A DNA stretch of 64,000 bases from Chloroflexota bacterium (lineage in GTDB: Bacteria > Chloroflexota > Dormibacteria > Aeolococcales > Aeolococcaceae): NCBI GenBank assembly GCA_005880985.1, contig VBIQ01000010.1, forward strand, positions 1-64,000. The letters run 5' to 3'. Below the pieces are notes generated by a model. It was not told the DNA's origin, searched no databases, and saw only the letters and a list, made by a program, of their open reading frames with translations. This document shows positions 10,684 through 18,664 of this stretch, one piece after another (the first letter of the stretch is position 1; each line of letters opens with the position of its first letter). The position numbers and the translations under genes are program-made.

Positions 10684-11313
10684 ATGCTGGACTCCTCATC
10701 CATGACTCCAAACGATCAGCCGCCGGCTCCGCACCGGCGAGGCCACCGCGTCGAGGACCGCCGGTCCTCCGCCGGGGCCGCGCCGGCCGAATCAAGCCGG
10801 GCGGCGCCCGGCGACACCGCGGACGGCAGCGGCGAGGTCGACGCTGATGTGGCCGAGCTGAGGCGAAGCCTCGACGAGGGCCGCGAGCAGTACCTGCGTC
10901 TCGCGGCCGACTTCGAGAATTTCAAGCGCCGCAAGGCGCAGGAGCTGTCCGACCGCTCGCGCTACGCCAGCGAGGAGGCGGCGGGGGCGCTGCTCCCGGT
11001 GCTGGACAACCTGCGACGGGCGGTCGACACGGCGCCCACCGACGTCGACCCGGGTTTTCTCGACGGCGTGCGGCTCACCGTGCGCCAGTTCGAGGATGCT
11101 CTCGCGGTCCTCGGGGTGGTTCCCATTGCCGCCGTCGGTGAGCCCTTCGACCCGTCGGTACACGAGGCCATCGCCGGGGTGCCCTCGCCGGACGTCGAGC
11201 TGGACACGGTGATCGACGAGGTGCAGCGCGGCTACCGGCTGCACGATCGGGTGCTGCGTCCGGCGCTGGTGCGCGTCGCCCATCCCGCCGGTGCCCGTTC
11301 CTCCGCGGACTGA
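10684..11313 (+). CDS. grpE: GrpE, nucleotide exchange factor for DnaK
   Basis: The protein has 209 residues from ATG 10684; a GTG at 10666, directly after the hrcA stop, is an alternative, and ATG 10702 another. The N-terminus is disordered. The long helix ([18 protein letters not shown]) and the beta domain ([10 protein letters not shown]) are typical of GrpE. GrpE drives ADP release from DnaK. dnaK itself is not in this operon, which passes straight to dnaJ. Confidence 0.93.
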   Translation: MLDSSSMTPNDQPPAPHRRGHRVEDRRSSAGAAPAESSRAAPGDTADGSGEVDADVAELRRSLDEGREQYLRLAADFENFKRRKAQELSDRSRYASEEAAGALLPVLDNLRRAVDTAPTDVDPGFLDGVRLTVRQFEDALAVLGVVPIAAVGEPFDPSVHEAIAGVPSPDVELDTVIDEVQRGYRLHDRVLRPALVRVAHPAGARSSAD

Positions 11314-11320
11314 CGGGCGG

Positions 11321-12427
11321 ATGGCGGTCAAGCGCGACTACTACGAGGTGCTCGGGGTCTCGCGTGACGCATCGCCGGAGGAGCTGAAGAAGGCGTACCG
11401 GCGGCTGGCGATGCAGTATCACCCCGACCGCAATCCCAACGACAAGCAGGCCGAGGAGCGCTTCAAAGAGGTCGGCGAAGCCTACGCGGTGCTCGGCGAC
11501 GCGCAGAAGCGGCAGCGGTACGACGCTTTCGGCCACGCCGGCGACGGGATGCCCGACCTCGGTGGTTTCAGCTTCGAGTCCGCCTTCGACCTGTTCGACA
11601 TGTTCTTCGGCGGGGGGCGGCGCCGCGCCCGTACCGGTCCGCAGCGCGGCTCCGACCTGCGGATGAACGTGGAGATCACCTTCAAGGAGGCGGTCTTCGG
11701 CGCCACTCGGACCATCGAGGTGCCGCGCGCCGAGACCTGTCCGGATTGCTCGGGTTCCGGGGCGGCACCGGGGACCTCGCCGGAGCAGTGTCCGCAGTGC
11801 GGTGGCAGCGGACAGGTGCGGCGGTCGGTGAACTCCGTCTTCGGCCAGGTGGTCAACGTCACCGCCTGCCCGCGCTGCCGCGGCGAGGGTCGCATCGTCT
11901 CCGATCCCTGCCCCCGCTGCCGCGGTCACGGACGGGTGGAGAGCCGCAAGACGCTCGAGGTGCAGATCCCTGCCGGCGTCGACGAGGACGTCCAGGTGCG
12001 GGTGGCCGGCGAGGGCGAGGCGGGACCTCGCGGCGGGCCGCCGGGCGACCTCTACCTCGCCTTCCGCATCCAGCCGCATCCCACCCTGGTCCGCCGCGGG
12101 CAGGACCTCATCTACGAGCTGCCGGTCAGCGTTCCGCAGGCGGTGCTCGGCGACCGCATCACCGTGCCGACCGTCGACAGCGAGGCTCAGGTGGACGTGC
12201 CCGCCGGAACCCAGGATGGGCGGGTGCTCAAGCTCAACGGCATGGGCGTGCCCCACATCCGCAGCGGCCGCCGCGGCGATCAGCTCTGCGTTGTCAGGGT
12301 GGTGATCCCGGCGCACCTCACCGGCGAGCACCGCAAGCTCTACGAGCAGCTCGGCTCGCGCGACGGCCGCCCCGCCGACGTTCGCAAGGGCTTCTTCGAC
12401 CACCTCCGCGACGCGCTGCGCGGCTGA
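11321..12427 (+). CDS. dnaJ: Chaperone DnaJ (Hsp40, class A)
   Basis: The protein has 368 residues from ATG 11321. The J domain has the HPD motif (MQYHPDRNP), followed by a Gly/Phe-rich segment. Four zinc-finger repeats follow: [24 protein letters not shown] and CPRCRGHG. After these come the two substrate-binding barrels. DnaJ delivers unfolded clients to DnaK and stimulates its ATPase. It is the last gene of the CIRCE-controlled operon and converges on the HD-GYP gene 25 bp away. Confidence 0.95.
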   Translation: MAVKRDYYEVLGVSRDASPEELKKAYRRLAMQYHPDRNPNDKQAEERFKEVGEAYAVLGDAQKRQRYDAFGHAGDGMPDLGGFSFESAFDLFDMFFGGGRRRARTGPQRGSDLRMNVEITFKEAVFGATRTIEVPRAETCPDCSGSGAAPGTSPEQCPQCGGSGQVRRSVNSVFGQVVNVTACPRCRGEGRIVSDPCPRCRGHGRVESRKTLEVQIPAGVDEDVQVRVAGEGEAGPRGGPPGDLYLAFRIQPHPTLVRRGQDLIYELPVSVPQAVLGDRITVPTVDSEAQVDVPAGTQDGRVLKLNGMGVPHIRSGRRGDQLCVVRVVIPAHLTGEHRKLYEQLGSRDGRPADVRKGFFDHLRDALRG

Positions 12428-12452
12428 CGCGCCAAGCCGGATCCGCGGCGGG

Positions 12453-13490
12453 TCAGCGCTGCCGCAGCCGGTGCAGCTCGTCGACCAGCAGTCCCGAGCG
12501 GGTGGGGACCCCGACGGCGTCGATCCCGTCCTGCTCGCGCGCCAGCATCTCCAAGAAGGCGTCGACACAGTCCGGATCGAACTGGCTCGCCCGGTGGCGC
12601 CGCAACTCCTCGACCGCCTGCTCGAGCGGGCGGGCGGCGCGGTAGGGACGGCCGCTGCGCATCACATCGAAGGCGTCGACGACGGCGACGATGCGAGCGC
12701 CCAGGGGAATGGCGTATCCGGCCAGCGCCGAGGGGTAGCCGCTGCCGTCGAACCGCTCGTGGTGATGGCGGATGATGGCGCGGACCTCGACCCAGGCATC
12801 GATGTCGGCGAGCAGCGAGGCACCGATCTCGGGATGCCGTCGGAGCACGTCCCACTCGTCGGCGCTGAGGCGCCCGGTCTTGCGCAGCAGCAGGTCGGGC
12901 ACGCCCACCTTCCCGACGTCGTGCAGGCACGCGCCCAGGCGGACGGTGGCACGCAGCTGGCGGTCGAGGCCGAGCTCTGAAGCCAGAGCATCGCTCAGCC
13001 GGACCAGCCGCTCGCAATGACGCTGCGTCTGGGAGTCCTTGGCCTCGATGGTGTTGGCGAGGATGGTGGTGAACCGCTCCAGCATCGGCGCCGCCAGGCG
13101 CAGGCGCACCGTCTCCCGGACCAGGCGGCGGCGCTCGACCGCGCGTTGCACGGCGACGCGAACGTGGTCCGGGCGGAAGGGGCGCATGACGAAGCCGACC
13201 GCGCCCGCCTCCATCGCGACGGTGGCGAGCTCCAGGTCGCCCTTGCCGGTGCAGATCAGGCACGGCAGTGCCGGGTCAATCTCCTGGACGATGGCGATCA
13301 GCTCGACCCCGGTCAGCGACGCCAGCGCCTGGTCGGTGACGAGGACGTCGAAGGCCTGGTTCTCCCGGATGGCGCGGAGGGCGCCGGCTCCGTCCTCGGC
13401 CTCGGCCACCTCATACCCATCGGTCTCGAGACAGCGCCGCAGCAGCCGGCGGATGAGTGGGTCACCGTCGGCCACGAGGACTCTGGGCAT
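12453..13490 (-). CDS. Response regulator with HD-GYP phosphodiesterase domain
   Basis: The protein has 345 residues. The receiver domain (1-120) has the acidic pocket (D8, D10) and phospho-acceptor D53. The usual Lys of the K-P-F motif is Arg here (MRPF). The HD-GYP domain follows, with HDVGK, HHHERFDGSGYP and DAFDVM, all ligands in place. HD-GYP domains break down cyclic di-GMP. Activity would be switched by a partner histidine kinase, which is not in the window. Confidence 0.9.
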   Translation of the reverse strand: MPRVLVADGDPLIRRLLRRCLETDGYEVAEAEDGAGALRAIRENQAFDVLVTDQALASLTGVELIAIVQEIDPALPCLICTGKGDLELATVAMEAGAVGFVMRPFRPDHVRVAVQRAVERRRLVRETVRLRLAAPMLERFTTILANTIEAKDSQTQRHCERLVRLSDALASELGLDRQLRATVRLGACLHDVGKVGVPDLLLRKTGRLSADEWDVLRRHPEIGASLLADIDAWVEVRAIIRHHHERFDGSGYPSALAGYAIPLGARIVAVVDAFDVMRSGRPYRAARPLEQAVEELRRHRASQFDPDCVDAFLEMLAREQDGIDAVGVPTRSGLLVDELHRLRQR

Positions 13491-13585
13491 GGCTCCCCGC
13501 GGCGGCGCCTGAGCGTTGACGTGAGGGGGACGGGGGCGTCGCCACGGTAATCGTGGCCCGCGACCGGCAATTCTGACAACCCCTG

Positions 13586-13744
13586 GTGGGCCTGCCCGCC
13601 GAGGTGAAGCCGGACGAGATCACCGCCAGCTTCGACAACGGAGTGCTCACCATCACCGTGCCCCGGGCCCAGAAGGCTCAGCCGAAGCGCATCCCGGTCA
13701 CGGCGCAGGCCGAGCAGACCGTCATCGACGGTCCTCGCGGCTGA
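13586..13744 (+). pseudogene. C-terminal remnant of an Hsp20/alpha-crystallin small heat-shock protein
   Basis: The 52-residue translation (VGLPAEVKPDEITASFDNG, then VLTITVPRAQKAQPKRI) matches the end of the alpha-crystallin domain of Hsp20 proteins, including the NGVLTITVPK-like strand and the PKRI tail. An in-frame stop at 13574-13576 blocks any extension upstream, and the first two thirds of the domain are missing. The fragment lies on the plus strand between two minus-strand genes. It is most likely a decayed gene; expression from GTG 13586 cannot be excluded. Confidence 0.75.
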
Positions 13745-13773
13745 TCTCCCCCACCACCGGCGTCGGCTTCCCC

Positions 13774-14118
13774 CTACCCCGGCGGCCAGGTCATCCGGCG
13801 GCCGCCGAGGAGGTGGAGGTGGAGGTGCTCGACCGTCTGTCCCGATTCGCGGCCGATGTTGGTCACCAGGCGGTAGCCGCGGTCTGCCACTCCCTCCTGC
13901 TCGGCGACGCTTCGCGCCGTGCGCAGCATCCGGCCCCACAGCGGGTCGTCCGCCTCGGTGAGATCGGCGGCAGAGCCGATGTGCCGCCTGGGGATGACCA
14001 GGACATGGACCGGCGCCTGGGGGTTCAGGTCGCGAAAGGCCACAACCTCCGGGTCTTCGAGCACGATGGTGGCGGGTGCCCGTCCCTCGGCGATGTCGCA
14101 GAAGACGCAGCCCTTCAC
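13774..14118 (-). CDS. HIT-family nucleotide-binding protein (HinT-like)
   Basis: The protein has 114 residues, a full HIT protein. It begins CVFCDIAEG and carries the histidine triad HLHLHLLGG. HinT-type enzymes cleave AMP from lysine or other amines and bind purine nucleotides. ATG 14118 overlaps the end of the mtaB-like gene by four bases, so it is the last gene of an rsmE-mtaB-HIT unit. Confidence 0.93.
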   Translation of the reverse strand: MKGCVFCDIAEGRAPATIVLEDPEVVAFRDLNPQAPVHVLVIPRRHIGSAADLTEADDPLWGRMLRTARSVAEQEGVADRGYRLVTNIGRESGQTVEHLHLHLLGGRRMTWPPG

Positions 14119-15413
14119 GCCGTGGCCGGCACGCCTCGCAGGGTGTCGGCCTCGACGCCGACGATCCGGACCAGGTTGAGGCCGCCCGGTCGCAGCCCTC
14201 GGACGGCGCCGGTGACCACCGTCTGGTAGGTGTCGCTGAGGCCGCGGGCGCAGCCGCCCTCGACCCGTTCCCAGACCACCTCGCAGCTGCGTCCCACGGC
14301 GCGCTGCCGGGCGGCGGCGCCGCTGCGCGCCGCCAGGCGTCGTACCTCCCGGCTGCGCTGCCGGGCGGCGGCGTCGGCGACCGGGCCGTCAAGGGCCGAG
14401 GCGGGGGTGCCCGGCCGCGGCGAGTAGCGGAACACGTGGGCGGCGGCGAAGCCCACCTCGTCCATCAGCTGCAGGGTGGCTGCGTGATCGGTGGCGTCCT
14501 CGCCGGGGAATCCGACCATGACGTCGGTGGTGAACTCGGTCTCCGGCCGCCGATCGCGGAGCTCGCCGGCAACGCGCAGGTACTGGGTGCGGCGGTAGCC
14601 GCGATGCATGGCGCGCAGCACCCGGTCGCTGCCGCTCTGCAGCGGCATGTGCCAGTGCGGGCAGAGACGGGGGTGCGCGGCCACCTCGACCAGAGCAGCG
14701 TCGACGTCGTTGGCGTTGACGCTGCTGAGTCGCAGCCGTGCCGTCCCGATGCCGTCGAGAAGCCGGCGCAGCAACGCGGCCAGGCTGGTGTCGTGGTCAC
14801 GCCCGTACCAGCCGAGGTCGACGCCACACAGCACCACCTCGCGGTGGCCTGTCGCCAGTGCGGCGTCGACGCGCCGCCGCACCTCGTCGACCGCCAGGCT
14901 GCCGGCTTTGCCGCGCGCTCGCCACACCGAGCAGTACGTGCAGCGGTGGTCGCATCCGTCCTGCACCTTGACGAAGGCGCGGGAGCGCAGCGGGGGCGAC
15001 GCCGGTGGTGCGCCGGTGTACGGTGCGGCCAGCGCCAGCAGGTAGTCGGCGATGCTGGACTTCTGGGCGTTGCTGAAGACGGCGTCCACTCCCGCCACCT
15101 GTCGCGGACCGCCATCGGGTGCGGTGCCGAGGTATCGATCCGGGTTGCCGTCGACGCTGCAACCGGTGAGCACGAGGTGGCATCCGGGGTCGTCGCGCCG
15201 CAACCGCGCCAGCCGTTGCCGGGTGGTGGCGTCGGCTTGGAGGGTGACGGTGCAGCTGTTGAGGACTCTGACGTCGGCCGGCTCGTCCTCGGGGACGACT
15301 TCGAGGCCGGCGGCGGCGAGGCGGCCGGCGAGGTCGGCCATCTCCGCGAAGTTGACCTTGCATCCCAGCGCCGTCAGCGCAACGCGCAGTGGCGCGACCG
15401 GTGCCGCGCTCAC
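14115..15413 (-). CDS. mtaB: tRNA (t6A37) methylthiotransferase, MtaB-like
   Basis: The protein has 432 residues from GTG 15413. It has the N-terminal UPF0004 domain (LGCKVNFAEM, NSCTVT, TGCSVDGNPD), then the radical SAM cluster CDHRCTYCSV, and a short TRAM-like end. The family adds a methylthio group to threonylcarbamoyladenosine at position 37 of tRNAs reading ANN codons, using two [4Fe-4S] clusters. The GTGA overlap with the rsmE stop fixes the start. The product's partner modification enzyme, TsaC, is encoded at 62.7 kb. Confidence 0.9.
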   Translation of the reverse strand: MSAAPVAPLRVALTALGCKVNFAEMADLAGRLAAAGLEVVPEDEPADVRVLNSCTVTLQADATTRQRLARLRRDDPGCHLVLTGCSVDGNPDRYLGTAPDGGPRQVAGVDAVFSNAQKSSIADYLLALAAPYTGAPPASPPLRSRAFVKVQDGCDHRCTYCSVWRARGKAGSLAVDEVRRRVDAALATGHREVVLCGVDLGWYGRDHDTSLAALLRRLLDGIGTARLRLSSVNANDVDAALVEVAAHPRLCPHWHMPLQSGSDRVLRAMHRGYRRTQYLRVAGELRDRRPETEFTTDVMVGFPGEDATDHAATLQLMDEVGFAAAHVFRYSPRPGTPASALDGPVADAAARQRSREVRRLAARSGAAARQRAVGRSCEVVWERVEGGCARGLSDTYQTVVTGAVRGLRPGGLNLVRIVGVEADTLRGVPATA

Positions 15414-16174
15414 ACCGGGACCGCCTGCGGTGGTGGGGCGACGGCGCTGTCCATCTCGCCCGCCCGGAGCAAGACCAGAGCCGTCGCGATCGCTGCCGCG
15501 CGGCGCGCCCGCAGCACCCGTGGCCCGAGGTGCACCGCGACCGCTCCCGCCGCCGCCAGTGATGTCCGCTCGTCGATGTCGAAGCCACCTTCGGGTCCGA
15601 CGAACAACGCCACCGCCTCTGCTTGGTGGAGGTCGACCGCGCTGAGCGGTGCGCCGGCCTCGGGAGTGCAGACCAGCAGCCGTGACCCAGAGGGAAGCGA
15701 GTCGATGGCCTCGTCGAGGGTCATCAGGGGATGGATGCGCGGTGGAGCGGCGCGCCCGGAGAGTCCGGCAGCCTCGCGGGCGACGGCCTGCCACCGTGCC
15801 AACCGCGCCGCTGCGCGCCGTTCGTCGGGGCGGCTGACGGTGCGCCGGGTGATCACCGGCCACACCGCGGCGGCCCCGACCTCGGCGAGCGCCTCGACCA
15901 CCTCGTCCATCGCCGCCTTGGGCACCGCCTGGATCACGTGCACCGCCGTGGTCGGCTCGCCGGTCGCCGGACGGCTCCAGACGACCCGTCCCTCGACCTG
16001 GTCGGGAGACACCGCATCGACGGCCACGCCGTGTTCGATCCCGGCGTCGTCGACGACCACGATCTGCTCGCCCCGGTGGAGGCGCAGCGCTCCCGCGAGG
16101 TGGAGGGCGTCCTCACCTCGGATCGTCGCCCGCCCGGCGGAGACGTGATCGCGCGGAATGAAGAAGCGAGGCAC
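15410..16174 (-). CDS. rsmE: 16S rRNA m3U1498 methyltransferase RsmE
   Basis: The protein has 254 residues from GTG 16174. It has an N-terminal PUA-like domain (PRFFIPRD) and a SPOUT knot with FVGPEGGF and LGPRVLRA. The family uses SAM to methylate U1498 of 16S rRNA. The usual LRxET ending of the last motif reads LRARR here, an unusual change beside the SAM pocket. An alternative GTG at 16180 directly abuts a TACACT hexamer; taking that as -10 places GTG 16174 six bases downstream, which fits the RFF-type N-terminus. Confidence 0.9.
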   Translation of the reverse strand: MPRFFIPRDHVSAGRATIRGEDALHLAGALRLHRGEQIVVVDDAGIEHGVAVDAVSPDQVEGRVVWSRPATGEPTTAVHVIQAVPKAAMDEVVEALAEVGAAAVWPVITRRTVSRPDERRAAARLARWQAVAREAAGLSGRAAPPRIHPLMTLDEAIDSLPSGSRLLVCTPEAGAPLSAVDLHQAEAVALFVGPEGGFDIDERTSLAAAGAVAVHLGPRVLRARRAAAIATALVLLRAGEMDSAVAPPPQAVPV

Positions 16175-16180
16175 GCGCAC

Positions 16181-16186
16181 AGTGTA
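16181..16186 (-). promoter_or_regulatory. -10 hexamer of leaderless rsmE
   Basis: The minus strand reads TACACT, six bases, then GTG 16174. It is divergent from the -10 at 16215-16220, with 28 bp between the two hexamers. Confidence 0.55.
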
Positions 16187-16214
16187 GGCAGCGGCGACCG
16201 GCGCGTTCCCTGCC

Positions 16215-16220
16215 TACCAT
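16215..16220 (+). promoter_or_regulatory. -10 hexamer of leaderless alpha/beta hydrolase gene
   Basis: TACCAT is followed by eight bases and GTG 16229, without a Shine-Dalgarno sequence. Confidence 0.5.
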
Positions 16221-16228
16221 GGCCGGCC

Positions 16229-17032
16229 GTGGTCGAGCAGGTCCGCGCCCTCGCGGCCGGCGGCATCGAGCTGGCGGTCAGCATCGATGGCGACGGCACC
16301 GACCTGCTCCTCATCCCCGGGCTGGGGGCGTCGCGGTCGGTCTACGCGCCGATGGTTCCCGCGCTCTCGGAGCGCTGTCGCGTCATCGTCTTCGATCCCC
16401 GCGGTGTCGGGGAGTCCGGTGTCACCGACAGTCCCTACACGATGGCGCAACTCGCCGGCGACGCCGTCGACGTGCTCGATGCCTGCGCCGTCGAGCGTGC
16501 CGCGGTGTTCGGCGCCTCCATGGGCGGCATGGTGGCGCAGCACGTCGCCCTGGGATGGCCGGACAGGGTCGCGCGGCTGCTTCTCGGGTGCACCAGCGCC
16601 GGCGGCGCCCACGTGGTGCGCGCCGATCCCGAGGCGACGCGCGCCCTGCTCGGCAAGGGAGCGAGAACCCCCGAGGAGGCCTACCGGCGCGCCTGCACCG
16701 TGCTGTACTCAGCCGCCTTCCAGCGAGCTCACGACGATGTCATCGAGGCACAGATCCGTGAGCGCGCGCGGCACCCGGTGGGGCCGCGCGTCTTCCGCGC
16801 ACAGTACGAGGCGGTGCGCCATCACGACACCTACGACGAGCTTCCCCGGCTGCGCATGCCCACGCTGGTGCTGCACGGCACCGAGGACGCGGTGATGCCC
16901 CCCGGCAACGCCGAGATCCTCGCCGGTCGCATCCCTGACGCCCGCCTCCAATGGTTCCGGGGATGTGGGCATCTCTTCTTTCATGAAGACCCCCCGGCGG
17001 CGACGGCGGCGATCGCCGAGTTTCTCGGCTGA
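16229..17032 (+). CDS. Alpha/beta-fold hydrolase
   Basis: The protein has 267 residues. It has the oxyanion region IPGLGASR, nucleophile elbow G-A-S-M-G-G, the acid in H-G-T-E-D and catalytic His in CGHLFFHEDP. It resembles the 3-oxoadipate enol-lactonase and esterase branch, though no degradation pathway is nearby, so the substrate is open. GTG 16229 is chosen; the ATG at 16219 is in another frame. It is transcribed alone and divergently from rsmE. Confidence 0.85.
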   Translation: MVEQVRALAAGGIELAVSIDGDGTDLLLIPGLGASRSVYAPMVPALSERCRVIVFDPRGVGESGVTDSPYTMAQLAGDAVDVLDACAVERAAVFGASMGGMVAQHVALGWPDRVARLLLGCTSAGGAHVVRADPEATRALLGKGARTPEEAYRRACTVLYSAAFQRAHDDVIEAQIRERARHPVGPRVFRAQYEAVRHHDTYDELPRLRMPTLVLHGTEDAVMPPGNAEILAGRIPDARLQWFRGCGHLFFHEDPPAATAAIAEFLG

Positions 17033-17083
17033 GCCGGCCGGAGTGCCCGCCGCGGCTTGCCGGGAGGCAACGGTCAGCGCCGG

Positions 17084-18607
17084 CTAGCTGGCGGTCGCGG
17101 TCGCCGTCGTCTCGCGGATCACGGTGACCTTGATCATGCCCGGATAGGTCATCTCCGCCTCGATCTCGTGGGCGATGGCGGAACAGAGCTGGGCGACATC
17201 GCCGTCGGAGACCTGGTCGGGGCGCACCGAGACCCTGACCTCGCGTCCCGCCTGCATCGGGAAGGCGCGCTCGACGCCGCTGTGCCGGGTCGCGATCTGC
17301 TGCAGCTGCTCGAGTCGCTGCAGATACGTGGTCAGCGTGTCGCGGCGCGCACCGGGTCGCGATGCCGAGATGGCGTCGGCGCAGATGGTCAGCATCGCCA
17401 GGTCGGTCGACGGCTCCTCGTCGAAGTGGTGAGCCTTGACGGCGTGGACGATGCCCGGCTCGGTGCCGAGAACGGTGAGCAGCTCGCCGCCGATGATGGC
17501 GTGCGATCCCTCGACGTCGTGGTCGACCGCCTTGCCGATGTCGTGAAGCAGACCGGCCTGGCGAGCGGACACCTCGTCCATGCGCAGCTCGGCGGCGAGC
17601 ACGGCGCAGAGGTACCCCGTCTCCTGGCAGTGGAGCAGAGCGTTCTGGCCGTAGGAGAAGCGATAGTGGAGAACGCCCAGGAGCTCGGCCAGCTCCGGCC
17701 GTCCCTGCATCTGCATATCCCACAGCGCCCGCTCGCCCAGCGCGACGATGCGCGAGTCGAGCGAGCGCCGGGCCTTCAGCAGCAGCGGCGGCACGTCGAG
17801 CGCCTGCAGCTGGCGATCGATCACCTCCAGCGACGCCTGGCGTGCCAGCTCGCGTCCCACCGGGTCGAGGCCGCGAAGGGTGGCCTGGTTGCGCTCGCTG
17901 TCGACACCGAGGTCGGTGGTGGTGTCGGCGGCGATCACTCCCAGCGCCGCCAGCAGCCGTTCACGGTCGGCCTCGTCGAGGCCCTCGAGGGCGATGGGGG
18001 CGGGTCGCGGCGCGCTGTCGGCATGCGATGAGTCCTGCCGCTGGATAGCGTCGCCGAGGAGCGACCGGGCGGCGGGGACCACGTCGCCGACGCGGCCGCC
18101 GACGCTGCGGTCGACCCGGCCGGGGTGATCGGCGGCCAGCTCCTCCTCGACCCGCCCGAGGATGGTGCGCTCCGCCGTGTCGCGGTCGATGTCGGCGACA
18201 CGCTCCAGGATGCGCTCCACCTCCGCCCGCTGCTCGGCGACGCCGGCCCGCTCCGCCTCGACGGCAGCGTCGTGGGCGTGCTGCTCGTCGACGCGAAGGC
18301 CGAGGGCGGCCTCACGCTCGCGCAGCTCGCGTTCGCGCTCCTCCAGCCTGCCCTCGATGGCGTCGACCGCGGCGCGCCGCATGGCCAGCTCGTCGAGCGC
18401 CGCCTCTCGCATCGTCAGCGCGTGCGCCCGCGCCGTCGAGACCATCGCCTGCGCCTCGGTGCGCGCTCTGGCGAGCTGGTCCGGGCCCTGAACGCGCGAA
18501 CCCGATGCGGCAGCGCGACGCCGGGCGGCGGCGCGCACACCGATGGCGGCGACGGCGAGGGCGGCGACCAGCACGACGCCGCTCAGGGCAAACAGGACCG
18601 CGGTCAT
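17084..18607 (-). CDS. RNase Y-like membrane HD-domain protein lacking the KH loop
   Basis: The protein has 507 residues, the RNase Y length. It has an N-terminal membrane helix (residues 4-26), a long Glu/Arg/Ala-rich coiled coil (about 45-150), then a degraded KH region, an HD domain (LLHDIGKAVDHDVEGSH) and the family C-terminus (QAGREVRVSV, YPGMIKVTVIRET). RNase Y is a membrane-bound endoribonuclease that starts mRNA decay. The KH hallmark (the GREGRN loop) is absent and its place holds an unrelated acidic helix, so RNA binding may differ. Gene symbol rny is withheld for that reason. Confidence 0.85.
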   Translation of the reverse strand: MTAVLFALSGVVLVAALAVAAIGVRAAARRRAAASGSRVQGPDQLARARTEAQAMVSTARAHALTMREAALDELAMRRAAVDAIEGRLEERERELREREAALGLRVDEQHAHDAAVEAERAGVAEQRAEVERILERVADIDRDTAERTILGRVEEELAADHPGRVDRSVGGRVGDVVPAARSLLGDAIQRQDSSHADSAPRPAPIALEGLDEADRERLLAALGVIAADTTTDLGVDSERNQATLRGLDPVGRELARQASLEVIDRQLQALDVPPLLLKARRSLDSRIVALGERALWDMQMQGRPELAELLGVLHYRFSYGQNALLHCQETGYLCAVLAAELRMDEVSARQAGLLHDIGKAVDHDVEGSHAIIGGELLTVLGTEPGIVHAVKAHHFDEEPSTDLAMLTICADAISASRPGARRDTLTTYLQRLEQLQQIATRHSGVERAFPMQAGREVRVSVRPDQVSDGDVAQLCSAIAHEIEAEMTYPGMIKVTVIRETTATATAS

Positions 18608-18615
18608 CAGCGGCC

Positions 18616-18621
18616 AGTCTA
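18616..18621 (-). promoter_or_regulatory. -10 hexamer of leaderless RNase Y-like gene
   Basis: The minus strand reads TAGACT, eight bases, then ATG 18607. No Shine-Dalgarno sequence is seen. Confidence 0.5.
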
Positions 18622-18637
18622 AGCCCGCATGGATCTG

Positions 18638-18657
18638 GATCCGGGCTGGCCCGGATC
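18638..18657 (-). terminator. Perfect inverted repeat after the LysR gene
   Basis: GATCCGGGC and GCCCGGATC are separated by TG, directly downstream of the LysR stop. No T-tract follows, so it is a hairpin of terminator-like position rather than a proven Rho-independent terminator. Confidence 0.35.
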
Positions 18658-18664
18658 GATCCGG

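Noticed and set aside
15414-15863. N-terminal extension of the MtaB-like protein to 582 residues
   Set aside because: It overlaps rsmE in another frame and is Arg/Gly/Pro-rich; the GTGA junction at 15410-15413 gives a normal family length.
16219-16761. ATG at 16219 as start of the hydrolase
   Set aside because: It opens a different frame whose translation is Arg/Gly-rich; the hydrolase frame begins at GTG 16229.
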